A stretch of DNA of 64,000 bases. Origin: Fibrobacter sp. Its GTDB lineage: Bacteria > Fibrobacterota > Fibrobacteria > Fibrobacterales > Fibrobacteraceae. Positions 33,622 to 42,707 of this stretch are shown in pieces. The DNA lies in contig JAFPWY010000010.1 of assembly GCA_017412605.1 (NCBI GenBank), forward strand, positions 186,001 to 250,000, in the 5' to 3' direction. The notes beneath the pieces are model-generated. The model had not been told where the DNA came from. It did not search any database and saw only the letters and a program-made list of their open reading frames with translations. Position 1 is the stretch's first letter. Each line of letters opens with the position of its first letter. Both the position numbers and the translations under genes were made by a program.

Positions 33622-36600
33622 ATGCGAAACAACTGCCTGGCAAAAAGAGGTGTCTCGCTTATAACGGTGCTCATTTTCATGATGATTGCCACTATTGCGA
33701 CCACGGCCACCTACAAGTGGCTCAGTTCGGCGGGCTTTACCAGTGCCGACCGCATGGCCATGTCCGAGGCCAAGGAAGCGTCCCATGCTGGGCTCGAGAG
33801 TGTCCGTTCGTGGATGACGTACCATGCAAACGATGTGGGCGCCATTCTCCGCCAGTATTATGATGGTGGCAAAAAGCCGGTGGCCCTCACCAATGTCGTC
33901 CGCAGCATGAATTCCAGCAAGCAGGTGTTCAAGGTCTGGCTGACCGGGGTAGAAACGTCGGGCTCGGCCTACAAGTTCACCATCGTTTCCAACGGCGTAT
34001 CCCATGGCGATGCCAAGTACAGCGAGACATCGGTCTTGAAGGTGCGTGGCCTGTACAAGGTGAGGGAACCCGAGGTTGTTATGGAAAGCCCGGTGGATTT
34101 CAAGCATTCGTACTTTGGCGGGTCAATGGAAGGCTCCGGCGAAAACAAGAATACATCGATGGTTATCAACGGCAACTGGAAAGGCAACCCGACAGGAGTC
34201 TCTGAAGACTTCATTGTGACCGGAAAAGCGGAACTTTCGGGCAATGACGTCAATTTGGGGCGTCATGCCTGCATTGGTGGCGACTTCAAACCTCAAAACG
34301 AGGGCGCTACTGCTGGGGACATCTATGTGAAGGGCGCTACCACCAATCTCAGTGCTAGTATTACCGGCAATGCCGTTTTCGATAAGAGTGTCGGGTCGAC
34401 TACGGCGGGGCATGGCATAGAAGTTGCCGGGGACTTGACCTTAAGAGGTACGTTCACGACCGAAAAAACCAAGCGAACCAGAATTCGTGGTAACTTTTGC
34501 GTGGAAGCGGGCGGCCAACTGAATATCGGCGATCTTTATCAAGACTTTACCGCAGAAAGAAGCGTCAATGTGAAGACGAACAATCTTTTCCTGAATTCGC
34601 CAAATTCAGATGCTGTCGGGCATACGAATTTTGGTGGGAGTGGCTATTCTATATACATGCCGAACTTTGGAACCTGCAATTCCAACAATAACCCGGTGCA
34701 AGGCTGTAGAAGCGGATGGAATTATCAGGGTTACGGCGGCTTTTTCAAGACGAGCGCAATCCCAGTTTCTACCCCGAACAACACGATGTATTGCGACACC
34801 AGTATCATCGCATATTGCGACAGCATCTTGGGAAAGCCGACGAAAGGCTGCGATAATACCAAATACAAGATCAAAGACATGATTACCACCGCGTATGACT
34901 CTTTCAAACAGCTGGTGGACAAGGTCCCTTGTGCCAAAATCACCGGCAGCAACACAAACAACTTTAATATGGCGACCTTGAATCAGTGCTATAGGAATAT
35001 CTCTAATACGCCCAACTTGATGTACCATGGTTACCTTGTGGTAGGAGTACATGGCTCTGGAGACCAGTCTATATTCAAGAATCCCAGCGGAAGACTTGAA
35101 GGAAACTTCATCTTCGTTTCTGAAAACAAGATTTCCATGTTGAATCTTCCCCCGACAACGGATACGTCGAAGGTGTTTTTCTACATGGCGAAAGGCGCCG
35201 GGATGGTCAATACTCCGCCTTCCAAGGTTCATGAAAGATACAATTACTTTGTCTATTCAAAAGAAAATATTGATGAACTCCAGAACAGAAACATGGCTGA
35301 TACCCTCTGGAACGGCTCGTTCTATCTGACTGCGGACAACTGTGCCGGAATCAAACACTTCAATACGGCGCACATGGGAATTCAATATAATGAACCCTTG
35401 GTTCAGAGTTTGGTCGACAATGCCATCATTTGCGGTATTAACGAAGAAGGCTCCTGCGGTTCCCTGGTCAACGACCACGAAGACGACATCAACCACGATG
35501 GCGAAGAACTGAATGTGGAAGCCGGTTATGACTCTTACTACATAGCGACGGCTCCGCAGCTATCCATATCGCTCGAATCGCAACGCCGGAACAAGGAAAT
35601 TCTGTACGACAACCTGTCTTCCAGTGAATATACCACGGTTAAGCCGAGCATTGTCATCTTGCCGCGCATTATCTACATGAGTGACCTGCCCACGGGCAAG
35701 CTGTGGCAATACTTCAAGGTGATTAATCTGAACGGTGCGAAGGAAACCTACGGGAGTGGAAGAACGAAATGTACTCCGAATATCGAGACGGAAGACGTGA
35801 TTACTGACGGCGTTCCGTTGGAACATCCGGTGTACAAGTGCGAATATACAGCGAAGAAGTCGTCCTACGGCACCATACCCTTCTGGTTGGTGGTCGATGC
35901 CCAGGCGGCTCAGAGATCTGCTGTGAGCTTCGTCGGTACGGAATCGCGAATCTTTGGCGGTGGCTCGGTAACCGTAAAGATGAATGCCGATGGAAGCCAA
36001 CACGAACCGATTACGGTGAATGTGCGCATGACCGAAATCCCCGACGGCTGGCAGGTGCACACGTCCGGCGACTATGTCACCGCTGGCGAAGTCATGGACG
36101 ACGGCTCCCGCATGTATACGGTGATATTGCCGCCGGGCATGGAGACTCCGGTATTTGTGGTGTCCTCCGAGGCTGGGCTCGACAACAACCAGATTAACTT
36201 TACGATTACCTCGGTGGGCGAGAATGGACGAATGGGCTCGCCTGTGAACCATTCTGTCTGGCTTGATGGTGCGGCCACGGTCGTGCGCGACGATATTCCC
36301 AAGACCGGGTTCTGCGATGCGAACAAGCATAAGACGATTAACGGAGTCAGCTGCAGCGAGATCGTTACCAGGCCCGAGTGTACAGGGAACCTTGTCGTAG
36401 CCTCTGTCGGCGATTGGATCCGTCCCAGCTGCCCCGACATCACGACGCAGGAATCCAACAAGCAGTGGGGCTGCGGCCTCTCCGATGCCGAGGATGTCGA
36501 ACTCCAAAGGACGAGGAACGCCTCTCCATATTGTGACGTGTTCATTCCGGATTCCTCCATCGATAACCTGCAAGATGGCCACACCTACACGCTCTACGCG

Positions 36601-39600
36601 TCTTACAAGGCCAAGGAATTCACCCTCAAGGTGTTCCTGAACGGGGCCTCTAAATCCAAGGTGGAAGTACGCTCTTCAGACCAGATTATCAATGCGAACA
36701 CGCCCTTGAATGCCATTACCTCGAGCATGTGCAATGCGGGGGATACCTGTCGCGTCAAGGTGTTCGCGGGTCGCCATATTCAACTCCGTCATCAGGATGG
36801 TCCTGGTGAAGAATTCAAGACTTGGAACTTCTTGCGCAGCGATGGAACCGCGGATTCCGTGTCGTCTTCCGATAAGATGGCGGTATCCTTGCTCCACGAT
36901 ACGCTTGTCGTCGCGGAATACGCCGATATCGAGAACCACTGCTTCTACACGGACTTCAAGGACGTGAGGATATGGTGCAACGGCACAAACGATAACTGCG
37001 TTGACACTTGCCAGGTATCTAACAAGAATTCGTCGTGCCATACCGACGGCGACGGCCAGTACCCGACTTCGGACTGGCTGCTGCCCAGGACCAACAATGG
37101 ACAGAAATACAGTAAACCCAAGATATCATCGGGTAAATTCATCTATTATTCGGCCGGTAAGAACGCCAATAGCGGCAATTCGACCATCTCTTACCTGCTG
37201 AACCGTACCCAGGCGGGTGGCCATGGAACGCTCACGTCGCGATTCAAGGCCTGCTCTCGCGAGATGAAGGGGAACAGCTATACTCCGTTGAACAGTGGCT
37301 TTATACTGCGCTCTACCGACAATGCCTCGCGTTACTCTATCGTGCAGGTATACGGCAGGGCGAGCCAGGTGACTAGCGTCGGCAATTACGTCATGGAGGT
37401 GCGCGTCTGCGAGGGGGACGGCAGCGGCATCAAGAACGAGAACCAGGGTGCCTGCAAGAAGGCCTCGTTCCCCGGAATCACCCTTACCCCGGCCGAATTC
37501 GGCGGCATTGTCTTCAATACCGATATCGAGGTGTTCGGCGACTCCGCGAAGGTCAAGCTCAGCTATAAGAGGGATGGCTCCTGGGTCCGTTCCTCGGTGA
37601 ATATCCCGCTCCTTGTCGGTGCGACCCTTGACGAGTACGTGGGCCTCAGCATGGCCGATGACTGCTTCAAGGTGATGAACCTCGGCTGGTCTTCCGATGA
37701 CTGGGATCCCGAGCACTGTTTCGACATCCCGAATGTCACCTGTTCCTTTGCTGCAAACTACCTGGGCGGAATCCTCCCCCTGAACGAGGACGTGAAGCCC
37801 TGGGTGGGTACCTCCAGCTACTTCAACGACCCGGCCAACGCGGACAAGCTCCGTCCCGGCTGTTCCATGACTTACCACTACAACGGCTGCGATCTGGCCT
37901 CTGGCTATGCCAAGCACTCCTGCGAGACCTGGTTGGACGGCTCCACGCATTGCGGCAGCTGCAGCGCGGATAGCGACGGCCCGTATTTTGTGAGCGGTGT
38001 CTATGCAGACAGGCTGGAAAGGAGCAAGGGCGACAAGTACAACTTCACCTATGCTGGGCTGCACGGAACGTCCAAGTCTTACGACTTCAATGGTACAATC
38101 ATCAACGGCGCCGTGCGCGACGCAAGCGTGACTATCGACTGCAGCGATGAAGCCCAGGGCGGTAACGGCCATACGTACGAAACCACCTGCGGCCGATTCG
38201 TGGTCGGCCACATCAACGAATGCTCGCAGGGCACGTCGTTCGTTATTGACGATTGCGATAACCAGTCGTCGTGCGTGGCGAGTGTTTCGGGCGGTGTCGC
38301 GAACCTCAGGTCTTCTAGCATCATGGGCGAAATCAGCGGCCTGCCCGACACCGACGGTTCCGGGAATATTCCCGTTGTTTCGATGGTGATGATGGATGCG
38401 AACGGTATCCGGTCGCAGGAATTCCTCATCAGCGGCAACGGCTCGTTCTCGCGCAGCGTGGACCTGATGTCCGACATGCAGGAATTTGACCCCGAAAGAG
38501 TCGTTTCCGTCGAGTTCACGGGCTCGAACGACTTCACCGTGACAAGCCTCGTGAGCGATTGCCCCAACAGCGTGGGCGTCCATGGCTGCGAGGCTATGCT
38601 GGACGGCGACCGCTTTGTAATCTCTTCGAACCTCATGAATGCGGACGAGGCGCTTTGCAAGGTGAAGGGCGTGGACAACTCCTACGAGACCGAAGAGAAG
38701 GATTGCCCGCCGGAAGGCAAGTTCTACCTGCCTGCGGTGGATTTGCAGAAGAACGTCAACATCAGCGGCGGCGACCGTACATTCACCTTCACGGTTTCCG
38801 TGAAGCCCAAGGGTGGCGGCGACGAGATGACCTGTACGACACTTCCTGTCGATGTGCTTTCGAACGAACTGACTTGCAGCCTGAGCTCTACAGTGCCCGT
38901 TAATCCGGGCGACAACCTGCCCGCGCTCAATTACCAGATTACGAACTGCCCGCAGTCCGGTTGCGTTGTTGAGGCGAGAATCGGCAGCGAGGCTCCTGTA
39001 AGGCTCACGTACCGCGGCAACGGCCAGGTGAATAGCTGGTCTCCCACCATCAACACCACCCCGGGCAACTACCGCTACACGCTCAGCTATGCGGGCCTTA
39101 CTTGCACCGCCGACATCACCGTCGTTACCGGTGCGAACGGCTCTACGGCCGAAAACTGCGCCATCGACGAGGTGAGCAAGCGGTTCACGGCCGACTTGAA
39201 CCTGGCCGTGGGCAACACGAACTCGATCAAGCTCTGGTACATGGACAAACTGGGCAACATCATCGACCGCTCCAAGAACGTGAGCCCGTCGACCACCCGG
39301 TTCGACGAGCCGCTCCCTACGATGACTGAGGCCGGCGAATACATCGTGGCCCTAAGCATCAACGGCGAAGAGGTCTGCTCCGTGCCCTATACATTTGCTG
39401 GGGAAGAACCCGAGCCGGAAGCTGATTGCTATATCGAGAATGGGCGCTTCAAGAGCCGGAACAAGAATACCACCGGCCAGACGATGTATAGCGTCTCGCT
39501 GAACTACAGCACCGACGGAACGCCCTATGGCAACACGGTGAGCAGCGGCTCTTGGCCTGCGGATGGGTACGTGGACATGGATGCATACCTGCCCACGGCA

Positions 39601-39690
39601 CCGGGAACGTACACCTACAATTTGTGGGGGAGCGGGCTCCTGTGCTCCGTTACATACGAAGTAAAGGACGAATCCGAAGAGAACCCCTAA
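33622..39690 (+). CDS. Giant PilX/GspK-like pilin-adhesin (cassette C)
   Basis: A 2,022-residue paralogue with N-terminus MRNNCLAKRG/VSLITVLIFMMIATIATTATYKW, Thr at +5. It has the same order of parts: a beta-helix-like N-region (FIVTGKAELSGNDVNLG), a conserved region ending near a His/Asp-rich spacer (NDHEDDINHDGEE), an InlB-like domain (FNGASKSK.. to DTLVVAEY), HCFYTDF near 1107, the lectin-like region with CSFAANYLGG and YHYNGCDL, and a second Cys-rich sandwich (SCVASVSGG). Three C-terminal Cys-Ig-like repeats (NCPQSGC, NCAIDE, DCYIENG) end in EESEENP-like acidic residues. There is no poly-Ser linker. Sequence and GC content set it apart from A and B, so it may be older or recombined. Confidence 0.8.
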   Translation: MRNNCLAKRGVSLITVLIFMMIATIATTATYKWLSSAGFTSADRMAMSEAKEASHAGLESVRSWMTYHANDVGAILRQYYDGGKKPVALTNVVRSMNSSKQVFKVWLTGVETSGSAYKFTIVSNGVSHGDAKYSETSVLKVRGLYKVREPEVVMESPVDFKHSYFGGSMEGSGENKNTSMVINGNWKGNPTGVSEDFIVTGKAELSGNDVNLGRHACIGGDFKPQNEGATAGDIYVKGATTNLSASITGNAVFDKSVGSTTAGHGIEVAGDLTLRGTFTTEKTKRTRIRGNFCVEAGGQLNIGDLYQDFTAERSVNVKTNNLFLNSPNSDAVGHTNFGGSGYSIYMPNFGTCNSNNNPVQGCRSGWNYQGYGGFFKTSAIPVSTPNNTMYCDTSIIAYCDSILGKPTKGCDNTKYKIKDMITTAYDSFKQLVDKVPCAKITGSNTNNFNMATLNQCYRNISNTPNLMYHGYLVVGVHGSGDQSIFKNPSGRLEGNFIFVSENKISMLNLPPTTDTSKVFFYMAKGAGMVNTPPSKVHERYNYFVYSKENIDELQNRNMADTLWNGSFYLTADNCAGIKHFNTAHMGIQYNEPLVQSLVDNAIICGINEEGSCGSLVNDHEDDINHDGEELNVEAGYDSYYIATAPQLSISLESQRRNKEILYDNLSSSEYTTVKPSIVILPRIIYMSDLPTGKLWQYFKVINLNGAKETYGSGRTKCTPNIETEDVITDGVPLEHPVYKCEYTAKKSSYGTIPFWLVVDAQAAQRSAVSFVGTESRIFGGGSVTVKMNADGSQHEPITVNVRMTEIPDGWQVHTSGDYVTAGEVMDDGSRMYTVILPPGMETPVFVVSSEAGLDNNQINFTITSVGENGRMGSPVNHSVWLDGAATVVRDDIPKTGFCDANKHKTINGVSCSEIVTRPECTGNLVVASVGDWIRPSCPDITTQESNKQWGCGLSDAEDVELQRTRNASPYCDVFIPDSSIDNLQDGHTYTLYASYKAKEFTLKVFLNGASKSKVEVRSSDQIINANTPLNAITSSMCNAGDTCRVKVFAGRHIQLRHQDGPGEEFKTWNFLRSDGTADSVSSSDKMAVSLLHDTLVVAEYADIENHCFYTDFKDVRIWCNGTNDNCVDTCQVSNKNSSCHTDGDGQYPTSDWLLPRTNNGQKYSKPKISSGKFIYYSAGKNANSGNSTISYLLNRTQAGGHGTLTSRFKACSREMKGNSYTPLNSGFILRSTDNASRYSIVQVYGRASQVTSVGNYVMEVRVCEGDGSGIKNENQGACKKASFPGITLTPAEFGGIVFNTDIEVFGDSAKVKLSYKRDGSWVRSSVNIPLLVGATLDEYVGLSMADDCFKVMNLGWSSDDWDPEHCFDIPNVTCSFAANYLGGILPLNEDVKPWVGTSSYFNDPANADKLRPGCSMTYHYNGCDLASGYAKHSCETWLDGSTHCGSCSADSDGPYFVSGVYADRLERSKGDKYNFTYAGLHGTSKSYDFNGTIINGAVRDASVTIDCSDEAQGGNGHTYETTCGRFVVGHINECSQGTSFVIDDCDNQSSCVASVSGGVANLRSSSIMGEISGLPDTDGSGNIPVVSMVMMDANGIRSQEFLISGNGSFSRSVDLMSDMQEFDPERVVSVEFTGSNDFTVTSLVSDCPNSVGVHGCEAMLDGDRFVISSNLMNADEALCKVKGVDNSYETEEKDCPPEGKFYLPAVDLQKNVNISGGDRTFTFTVSVKPKGGGDEMTCTTLPVDVLSNELTCSLSSTVPVNPGDNLPALNYQITNCPQSGCVVEARIGSEAPVRLTYRGNGQVNSWSPTINTTPGNYRYTLSYAGLTCTADITVVTGANGSTAENCAIDEVSKRFTADLNLAVGNTNSIKLWYMDKLGNIIDRSKNVSPSTTRFDEPLPTMTEAGEYIVALSINGEEVCSVPYTFAGEEPEPEADCYIENGRFKSRNKNTTGQTMYSVSLNYSTDGTPYGNTVSSGSWPADGYVDMDAYLPTAPGTYTYNLWGSGLLCSVTYEVKDESEENP

Positions 39691-39711
39691 TAAGCAGTGA
39701 GAATATTCAAT

Positions 39712-39837
39712 AACGGACCGGTTTAACCCGGCCCGTTTGCTGTTTTGTGAAAATTTTTTTGAGGATAAAATCGTCATTTAGAACGTCTTATAGTACAGGC
39801 GGAAGCAAATCCCGACTGCGCAGCGGGCGCGTTCCCG
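39712..39837 (+). repeat. Direct repeat copy 1 (intergenic, with terminator hairpin)
   Basis: This intergenic block starts with an imperfect hairpin (ACGGACCGG..CCGGCCCGT, one A-C mismatch) that probably terminates the cassette C transcript. It then carries an A/T-rich stretch up to the Rpn-family gene start. It is nearly identical to 40785-40914. Confidence 0.85.
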
Positions 39838-39853
39838 CAAATAGGACTCCACA

Positions 39854-40768
39854 ATGACAAAAAAAGAGTATGCGGCAATGCTTGTTGACATCAATGAGAC
39901 TCACAAGGCCGGTGGCGATGTATCCGCCTGTATTGCAAGGTATCGAGAGAAGTATAAGTTCGTCTACATCTACAACGACTCCATCTTCAAATTGATTTTC
40001 GGCAACCCTGAGAACGAGAGGATGACCGTAGACTTCCTGAATGCGGTACTCAATCTCTGCGGCAGCGATTGTATAGAGCGTCTCGCCTTCGTGAATCCTG
40101 CCGTGCCCGGTGCGTTCAGTAAGGAGATTATCTCGGACATCGTGGCGATGGATCAGGGCATGGACCGCATCGTCCTTGAGGTGCAACATGTAGACGATGG
40201 AACTTATAGTGACCGCCTTGTGTTCTATACCGCGAAGCATACGGTGGCGAGTCGTATCAAAGGTGACGATTACAAACTTCGTAACTTGAATCTCGTGAGC
40301 CTCCAGATGTTCAGCGGGTTTCCCGAATCGAGCAACTACCGCCACCATGTGCGCCTCAAGAATCAGGAAAACGAGGAATTTTACAAGAAGCAGACCATCA
40401 CGCTTGTCGAGATTCCCAAGTTTTTGAATGGAAAATATCTTTCCGACAACAGCATGCTGGCGCAATGGCTTCGCGTAATTGACGGGCTGAACAATGAACA
40501 ACCACTCCCCGTGCCGGAAGGCTCGATGTTTGCCCACTTGCACGAATGCGCAAAATTGAGTATTTTTATTATAAGCGAGGCAAAGAACATGAGCGACCGA
40601 AACTACGAATTATACGTCGAGAAGAAACGTTCCCGTGCCGAAGGACGCGCCGAGGGCGAAGCCGAAGCTGAAAAGAGAGCCAATGACCGAGCTGCTAAGC
40701 GGATTGACTATCTTCGTTCAATGGGCGTCCCTGAAGAGATTATTGTCGGGGCGGCGGCAATCAAATAG
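39854..40768 (+). CDS. Rpn-family / PD-(D/E)XK nuclease family putative transposase (PF12784-like)
   Basis: A 304-residue protein. The nuclease core is visible as FKLIFGNPENE, then SDIVAMDQGMDRIVLEVQ (the D...E-x-Q signature) and the following RLVFYTAKH. A middle region (HHVRLKNQENEEFY) matches the family's usual reported-element part. The C-terminus is a Glu/Ala/Arg-rich helix (EKKRSRAEGRAEGEAEAEK) with a short LRSMGVPEE tail. Members are often found as multi-copy genes and are linked to Rpn-type recombination. It differs from the 19134 gene but shares the tail design. A partial duplicate lies just downstream. The tail appears shortened compared with that duplicate. Confidence 0.8.
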   Translation: MTKKEYAAMLVDINETHKAGGDVSACIARYREKYKFVYIYNDSIFKLIFGNPENERMTVDFLNAVLNLCGSDCIERLAFVNPAVPGAFSKEIISDIVAMDQGMDRIVLEVQHVDDGTYSDRLVFYTAKHTVASRIKGDDYKLRNLNLVSLQMFSGFPESSNYRHHVRLKNQENEEFYKKQTITLVEIPKFLNGKYLSDNSMLAQWLRVIDGLNNEQPLPVPEGSMFAHLHECAKLSIFIISEAKNMSDRNYELYVEKKRSRAEGRAEGEAEAEKRANDRAAKRIDYLRSMGVPEEIIVGAAAIK

Positions 40769-40784
40769 TGGTATCTATAGCGAC

Positions 40785-40914
40785 AACGGACCGGTTCATT
40801 TGACCCGGCCCGTTTGCTGTTTTGTGAAAATTTTTTTGAGGATAAAATCGTCATTTAGAACGTCTTATAGTACAGGCGGAAGCAAATTCCGTTTGCGCAG
40901 CGGGCGCGTTCCCG
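40785..40914 (+). repeat. Direct repeat copy 2 (intergenic)
   Basis: Nearly identical to 39712-39837, including the hairpin, the TGCTGTTTTGTGAAAA stretch and the GCAGCGGGCGCGTTCCCG end. It then runs straight into the 3' part of a nuclease gene copy instead of into the gene start. Confidence 0.9.
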
Positions 40915-41174
40915 TGCCGGAAGGCTCGATGTTTGCCCACTTGCACGAATGCGCAAAATTGAGTATTTTTACAGAGGACTTCCTTATAAGCGAGGCAAAG
41001 AACATGAGCGACCGAAACTATGAAATGTACGTCGAGAAGAAACGTTCCCGTGCCGAAGGACTCGCCGAAGGCGAAGCCAATGTCCTAGGCGTCATGAAAG
41101 ACATGAACTTCCCCGCGGAGCAGATTGCCGAGGTGCAGGCGCGGCTTGCCGCAATGGCTGCAAAGCAACCCTGA
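40911..41174 (+). pseudogene. 5'-deleted copy of the Rpn-family gene
   Basis: The sequence matches the last third of the 39854 gene (from VPEGSMFAHLHECAKLSIF onward, then SEAKNMSDRNYE.YVEKKRSRAEG). Relative to the intact copy about 674 bp are missing between GTTCCCG and the following TGCCGGAAGG. It has a 12-bp in-frame insertion (TEDF) that the intact copy lacks, and a different tail, FPAEQIAEVQARLAAMAAKQP, resembling the tail of the 19134 gene. It has no start codon of its own in a sensible place, so it is a remnant. Confidence 0.8.
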
Positions 41175-41209
41175 TTTCTATAGTTAATTTGGGAATGTTC
41201 AAAAAAATG

Positions 41210-41235
41210 CGGACCGGTTCATTTGACCCGGCCCG
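41210..41235. terminator. Bidirectional terminator hairpin (third copy of the family)
   Basis: The hairpin CGGACCGG..CCGGCCCG has one internal mismatch, with TTCTTCTTTTG on the plus-strand side and CATTTTTTTG on the minus-strand side. It lies between the rightward nuclease remnant and the leftward pilin gene. The same hairpin occurs at about 39713 and 40786. Confidence 0.8.
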
Positions 41236-41272
41236 TTCTTCTTTTGTTTGTAATGCCTTTGTTGTAGGTTGC

Positions 41273-41791
41273 CTACGGCGTGGCGGTGATTTTGTTGTAG
41301 GTGTCTAGGGCATCGAATTTTTTGGTGAGCGCTTCGCACCTGGGATCGCTGATAACGACTTTGTATACAATGTTGTATGCGCTGTTCGTGGACTTGGAAA
41401 CGTCTAGTTGCCAAGAACTGCGTGCATCGCAGTCGTTCAGGTCGCTGATGTTCTGCGCCTTCCATGCGGCAGTTTCACCATCATCGATAAAGATTGCTGT
41501 GGCCGATTTGATGCCGCCTTCGGTATTGTCTTCGAAGTATTTGAAACTGTTGCTGACGGGTGGCTTGTACCCGATAGAAACCCATGTTCCGATGCTGTCG
41601 TGGTACTGAATGTTGTACGAATCCTGCAGGTGAATATAGGTGCCCGCTGCCGAGTAGAGTTCGCTTGCTCGAGCCTTCGCAATTTGCCCGAAAACCTTGG
41701 GAATGGCGACGGCGGCAAGTGCGCCCATTATGACTACGACCGCCATGAGCTCTATGAGCGTGAAACCTTTACATTTGTCACTAAAAATCAT
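41273..41791 (-). CDS. Type IV pilin-like protein
   Basis: A 172-residue pilin. Leader MIFSDKCKG, then G/FTLIELMAVVVIMGALAAVAIPKVFG with Glu at +5. The C-domain has Trp-rich strands (GTWVSIGYKPP, WKAQNISDLNDC, SSWQLDVS) and a terminal Cys pair (NDCDAR and DPRCEAL), typical of a pilin D-loop. It is clearly paralogous to the divergent pilin at 42119 (IAKARASE versus IAKSKASE; same order of strands). The start at 41791 gives a normal short leader; a longer in-frame start at 41845 is less likely. Probably an alternative or minor pilin subunit. Confidence 0.85.
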   Translation of the reverse strand: MIFSDKCKGFTLIELMAVVVIMGALAAVAIPKVFGQIAKARASELYSAAGTYIHLQDSYNIQYHDSIGTWVSIGYKPPVSNSFKYFEDNTEGGIKSATAIFIDDGETAAWKAQNISDLNDCDARSSWQLDVSKSTNSAYNIVYKVVISDPRCEALTKKFDALDTYNKITATP

Positions 41792-42118
41792 AACCAATCC
41801 CGTTGATTTTGACCTCTGTAAAAAAAAACTAGCAATAAAGGCCAATTATTCCAAGGTGGAATAAAAAAAAGTGAAAAAATTTGAGGGAAAATACGTTTTT
41901 TTTAAAAAAATTTTACTATATATAGAACATCCAACAGTCCATGAGGAGCTGTTTTTGCTCGCAAAAGTGCCATTTTTGCCTAGCAAGTGTGTTTTATGAC
42001 ACATTCGTGACAAAAAATTGACAGAAGTGTTGCTTTTGGGGAAAAAGATGGTATATTTATGGATGTAGCCGGGCAATTCCGCCCAAAAAAGTGTGTCACA
42101 AACAACAAGGAGTACACT
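41792..42118. promoter_or_regulatory. Divergent pilin promoter region
   Basis: An AT-rich 327-bp region. For the rightward gene a TTGCTT (42030-42035)-N16-TATATT (42052-42057) promoter is plausible, giving a leader of about 55 nt with an AAGGAG ribosome-binding site. Around 41955-41985 three overlapping TTTTGC/GCAAAA elements form possible inverted repeats that could be regulator-binding sites. No coding sequence is visible. Confidence 0.4.
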
Positions 42119-42601
42119 ATGAAGAAACAAGGTTTTACCCTTATCGAATTGATGGTCGTGATTGTTATCATGGGCATCCTCGCTGCCGTCGCAGTGCCTA
42201 AGCTGTTCGGCATGATCGCCAAGTCCAAGGCTTCGGAAGTTCCGACCGCTGCTGGTACCTGGATTAACCTCATTGAAGCTTACGCTCAGGAAGCTTACAA
42301 GGCCGGTGACTGGAACCAGATTGGTTACACCGCTCCGGGTGACAAGAAGGCTTCGGGCTCCTTCGAATCCAACGAATTCAAGTATTATGGTGGTGTGGCT
42401 AGCGGCAAGGGTACTTGGAAAGCCGAAAACGTGCATAAGTTGGATGACTGCACCGTTCAGGCCGGTACTGCTGCCTGGGATCTGGAAGCTGAAGTGGAAG
42501 GACCGCTTTCTTCCAAGGCTGGTCAGGTCTCTATTACGGTCAACACGGGTCGTCCTGAATGCATGGGCCTTACAACGTCCTTCTCAAAGCTTGCTAAGTA
42601 A
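42119..42601 (+). CDS. Type IV pilin, probable major subunit
   Basis: A 160-residue pilin with a minimal leader MKKQG and G/FTLIELMVVIVIMGILAAVAVPKLFG, Glu at +5. The globular domain has WINLIEAY, WNQIGYTAPG and GTWKAENVHKLDDC, and a second Cys at RPECMG closing a D-loop. Codon use is strongly biased to a few codons (GCT, GGT, AAG, TCC), and the gene has a strong AAGGAG site and its own terminator. All of this suggests high expression and hence the main pilus subunit. Pili of this type in Fibrobacter have been linked to adhesion to plant fibre; that role is inferred here. No assembly genes (pilB, C, D, M-Q) are in the window. Confidence 0.9.
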   Translation: MKKQGFTLIELMVVIVIMGILAAVAVPKLFGMIAKSKASEVPTAAGTWINLIEAYAQEAYKAGDWNQIGYTAPGDKKASGSFESNEFKYYGGVASGKGTWKAENVHKLDDCTVQAGTAAWDLEAEVEGPLSSKAGQVSITVNTGRPECMGLTTSFSKLAK

Positions 42602-42625
42602 TCTCTGTACATAAGCAAAAAAAAG

Positions 42626-42650
42626 TCGGTCCTTTGGGCCGATTTTTTTT
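42626..42650 (+). terminator. Rho-independent terminator of the major pilin gene
   Basis: A 7-bp stem TCGGTCC/GGGCCGA (one G-T pair) with loop TTT, followed by nine T residues. It is 25 bp after the stop codon. Confidence 0.93.
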
Positions 42651-42707
42651 TAATGTTTTTTTTTGTAATCAAGCCTGTTGTAGATTTAATTTATAAATTG
42701 TTTTGAA

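Noticed and set aside
40635-41174. Apparent 179-codon gene joining the end of the Rpn-type gene to the duplicate
   Set aside because: It starts out of frame inside the intact gene and only its last part is homologous; it is better described as a deleted duplicate.
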